NCBI GenBank assembly: GCA_022572485.1
Contig: JACZVU010000056.1
Span: 1 to 14,782, forward strand
Length of the DNA: 14,782 nt
Source: Myxococcales bacterium
GTDB lineage: Bacteria; Myxococcota_A; UBA9160; SMWR01
Reading direction: 5' to 3'
Part shown: positions 13,809-14,782 of the stretch, one piece after another
Numbering within the stretch: position 1 is the stretch's first letter
How the letters are laid out: every line of letters begins with the position of its first letter
Made by a program: the position numbers and the translations under genes
Notes under the pieces: model-generated
Database searches by the model: none
The model's input: only the letters and a program-made list of their open reading frames with translations
What the model was told of the DNA's origin: nothing

Positions 13809-14782
13809 ATGACCGACGGTTCACTGATGCGCGGCTTTCCGCCGCCGACCGGCGAACAGGTCACACTCGAAAACTTCCAGGATTTCCCGCGCCTGCGCTG
13901 GGGATTCCTGAACATGCGGGAGTTGTTGCCGACCGCGCAGGTTTCGCGCGGCGTCGGCGCCGTGCGCGCGCTCGAACACGCGCCGCGCGATCTCGATTCG
14001 ATTCGCTTCGAGGGCAGCGATGGTTCGGAGATGACGGTCTCACAGCTGATCGAAGGTGACTACACGGACGGATTCATCGTCTTAAAAGATGGCCGCATCG
14101 CGACTGAGCAGTACTTCAACGATTTTCGGTCCGATCAACCGCACCTGCTGCAGTCGGTCACGAAATCCTTTGCGGGATCGCTAGCGGGAATTCTCGTCGG
14201 GCGCGGCGAACTCGATCCCGACGCAGCCGTTGTCGACATCATCCCCGAGATTGCGGGATCCGCCTACGGTGACGCGACCCTGCGTCACGTGCTCGACATG
14301 ACGGTGGGCGTCGATTTCCGTGAAGATTACGAAGACCCGATGAGCGAAGTCGGGTCGCTGACGGTAGCGATCGGCTGGCTACCCCGCGTCGTCCCTGAAA
14401 TGCCCGATGGGTTGCGTCATTTTGTCGGCAGACTCCAGCCCGCGGGCAAACACGGCGCAAAGTTCCACTACGTGTCGGCGAACTCGGAGCTACTCGGTTG
14501 GGTGCTCGAACGCGTCAGCGGTTTGTCGTTCGCCGACCTGTTGAGCCGCGAAATCTGGCAGCCGATGGGCGCCGAGTTCGACGCCTACATCACGCTCGAT
14601 CGGCTCGGTGCGCCGGTGGTCTGCGGTGGGCTCTGCGTGACCCTGCGCGACCTCGCGCGTTTCGGCCAACTTCAGCTCGAGCGCGGCGCCGTCGAGGGCC
14701 GCCAGATCGTTCCGCGCGGCTGGATCGAAGACACCGTCAGCTGCGGCGACAATGAAGTCTGGGGAGATGGAGAGCTCGTCAA
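13809..14782 (+). CDS. Class C beta-lactamase-fold serine hydrolase (6-aminohexanoate-dimer hydrolase-like), 3' truncated by window edge
   Basis: Serine hydrolase of the beta-lactamase/NylB-like family, which cleaves amides or esters through an acyl-enzyme; most members are not antibiotic lactamases. The visible 324 residues include GFIVLKDGRIATEQYF and the nucleophile motif QSVTKSF, with Ser116 and Lys119 forming SxxK. These are followed by LDPDAAVVDIIPEIAGSAYG, the LDMTVGVDF segment, and YVSAN from Tyr221, the second catalytic motif. A GGLCVTLRDLARFGQL stretch common to the family comes next. There is no N-terminal signal peptide, so it is probably cytoplasmic, like NylB. ATG 13809 has GAGGG 7 nt upstream. 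The frame is open at the right edge; about 50-100 residues are likely missing. The natural substrate is unknown. Confidence 0.88.
   Translation, partial: MTDGSLMRGFPPPTGEQVTLENFQDFPRLRWGFLNMRELLPTAQVSRGVGAVRALEHAPRDLDSIRFEGSDGSEMTVSQLIEGDYTDGFIVLKDGRIATEQYFNDFRSDQPHLLQSVTKSFAGSLAGILVGRGELDPDAAVVDIIPEIAGSAYGDATLRHVLDMTVGVDFREDYEDPMSEVGSLTVAIGWLPRVVPEMPDGLRHFVGRLQPAGKHGAKFHYVSANSELLGWVLERVSGLSFADLLSREIWQPMGAEFDAYITLDRLGAPVVCGGLCVTLRDLARFGQLQLERGAVEGRQIVPRGWIEDTVSCGDNEVWGDGELV

Overview
The window is high-GC chromosomal DNA from a Gram-negative, respiring bacterium. The evidence is an RND exporter, an AsmA-type envelope protein, nitrogen-PTS enzyme I and heme O synthase. The overall character suggests a deltaproteobacterial-grade lineage (Myxococcota or Desulfobacterota-like). 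That is an inference from protein style only; no rRNA or marker search was possible. No phage, insertion sequence, integrase or CRISPR array is visible.

Layout. Positions 1-1363 (+) hold the C-terminal half of an RND exporter cut by the window edge, followed after about 50 bp by leuS (to 4069, +). Positions 4070-4761 are unusual. They contain a long perfect hairpin, an AT-rich stretch, a promoter-like site that runs straight into a strong intrinsic terminator, and then a short reading frame that starts in a run of ten C and crosses three hairpin-forming repeats. That frame ends in a GTGA overlap with a 62-residue basic protein of unknown function (4762-4950, +). Next come two minus-strand genes: ctaB (heme O synthase), interrupted by an in-frame TGA, and ptsP (GAF-domain PTS enzyme I), whose conserved N-terminus has no ATG/GTG/TTG start. 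A small XRE regulator (minus) is divergent from a plus-strand pair: an AsmA-like protein and an APC-like membrane protein overlapping it by 4 nt. Two serine tRNA genes (UGA and GCU) follow, then a class C beta-lactamase-fold serine hydrolase that runs off the right edge.

How it fits together. The leuS, ctaB, ptsP and tRNA genes are housekeeping. The RND, AsmA and APC-like genes concern envelope and transport. No single pathway joins the window. The least ordinary region is 4200-4950, where a possible attenuator, a homopolymer frame switch and a repeat-bearing leader all precede a small orphan protein. The ctaB nonsense codon and the apparent AUU start of ptsP are the other two points of note. 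All three could also come from single-base sequence errors, so read-level checking comes first.
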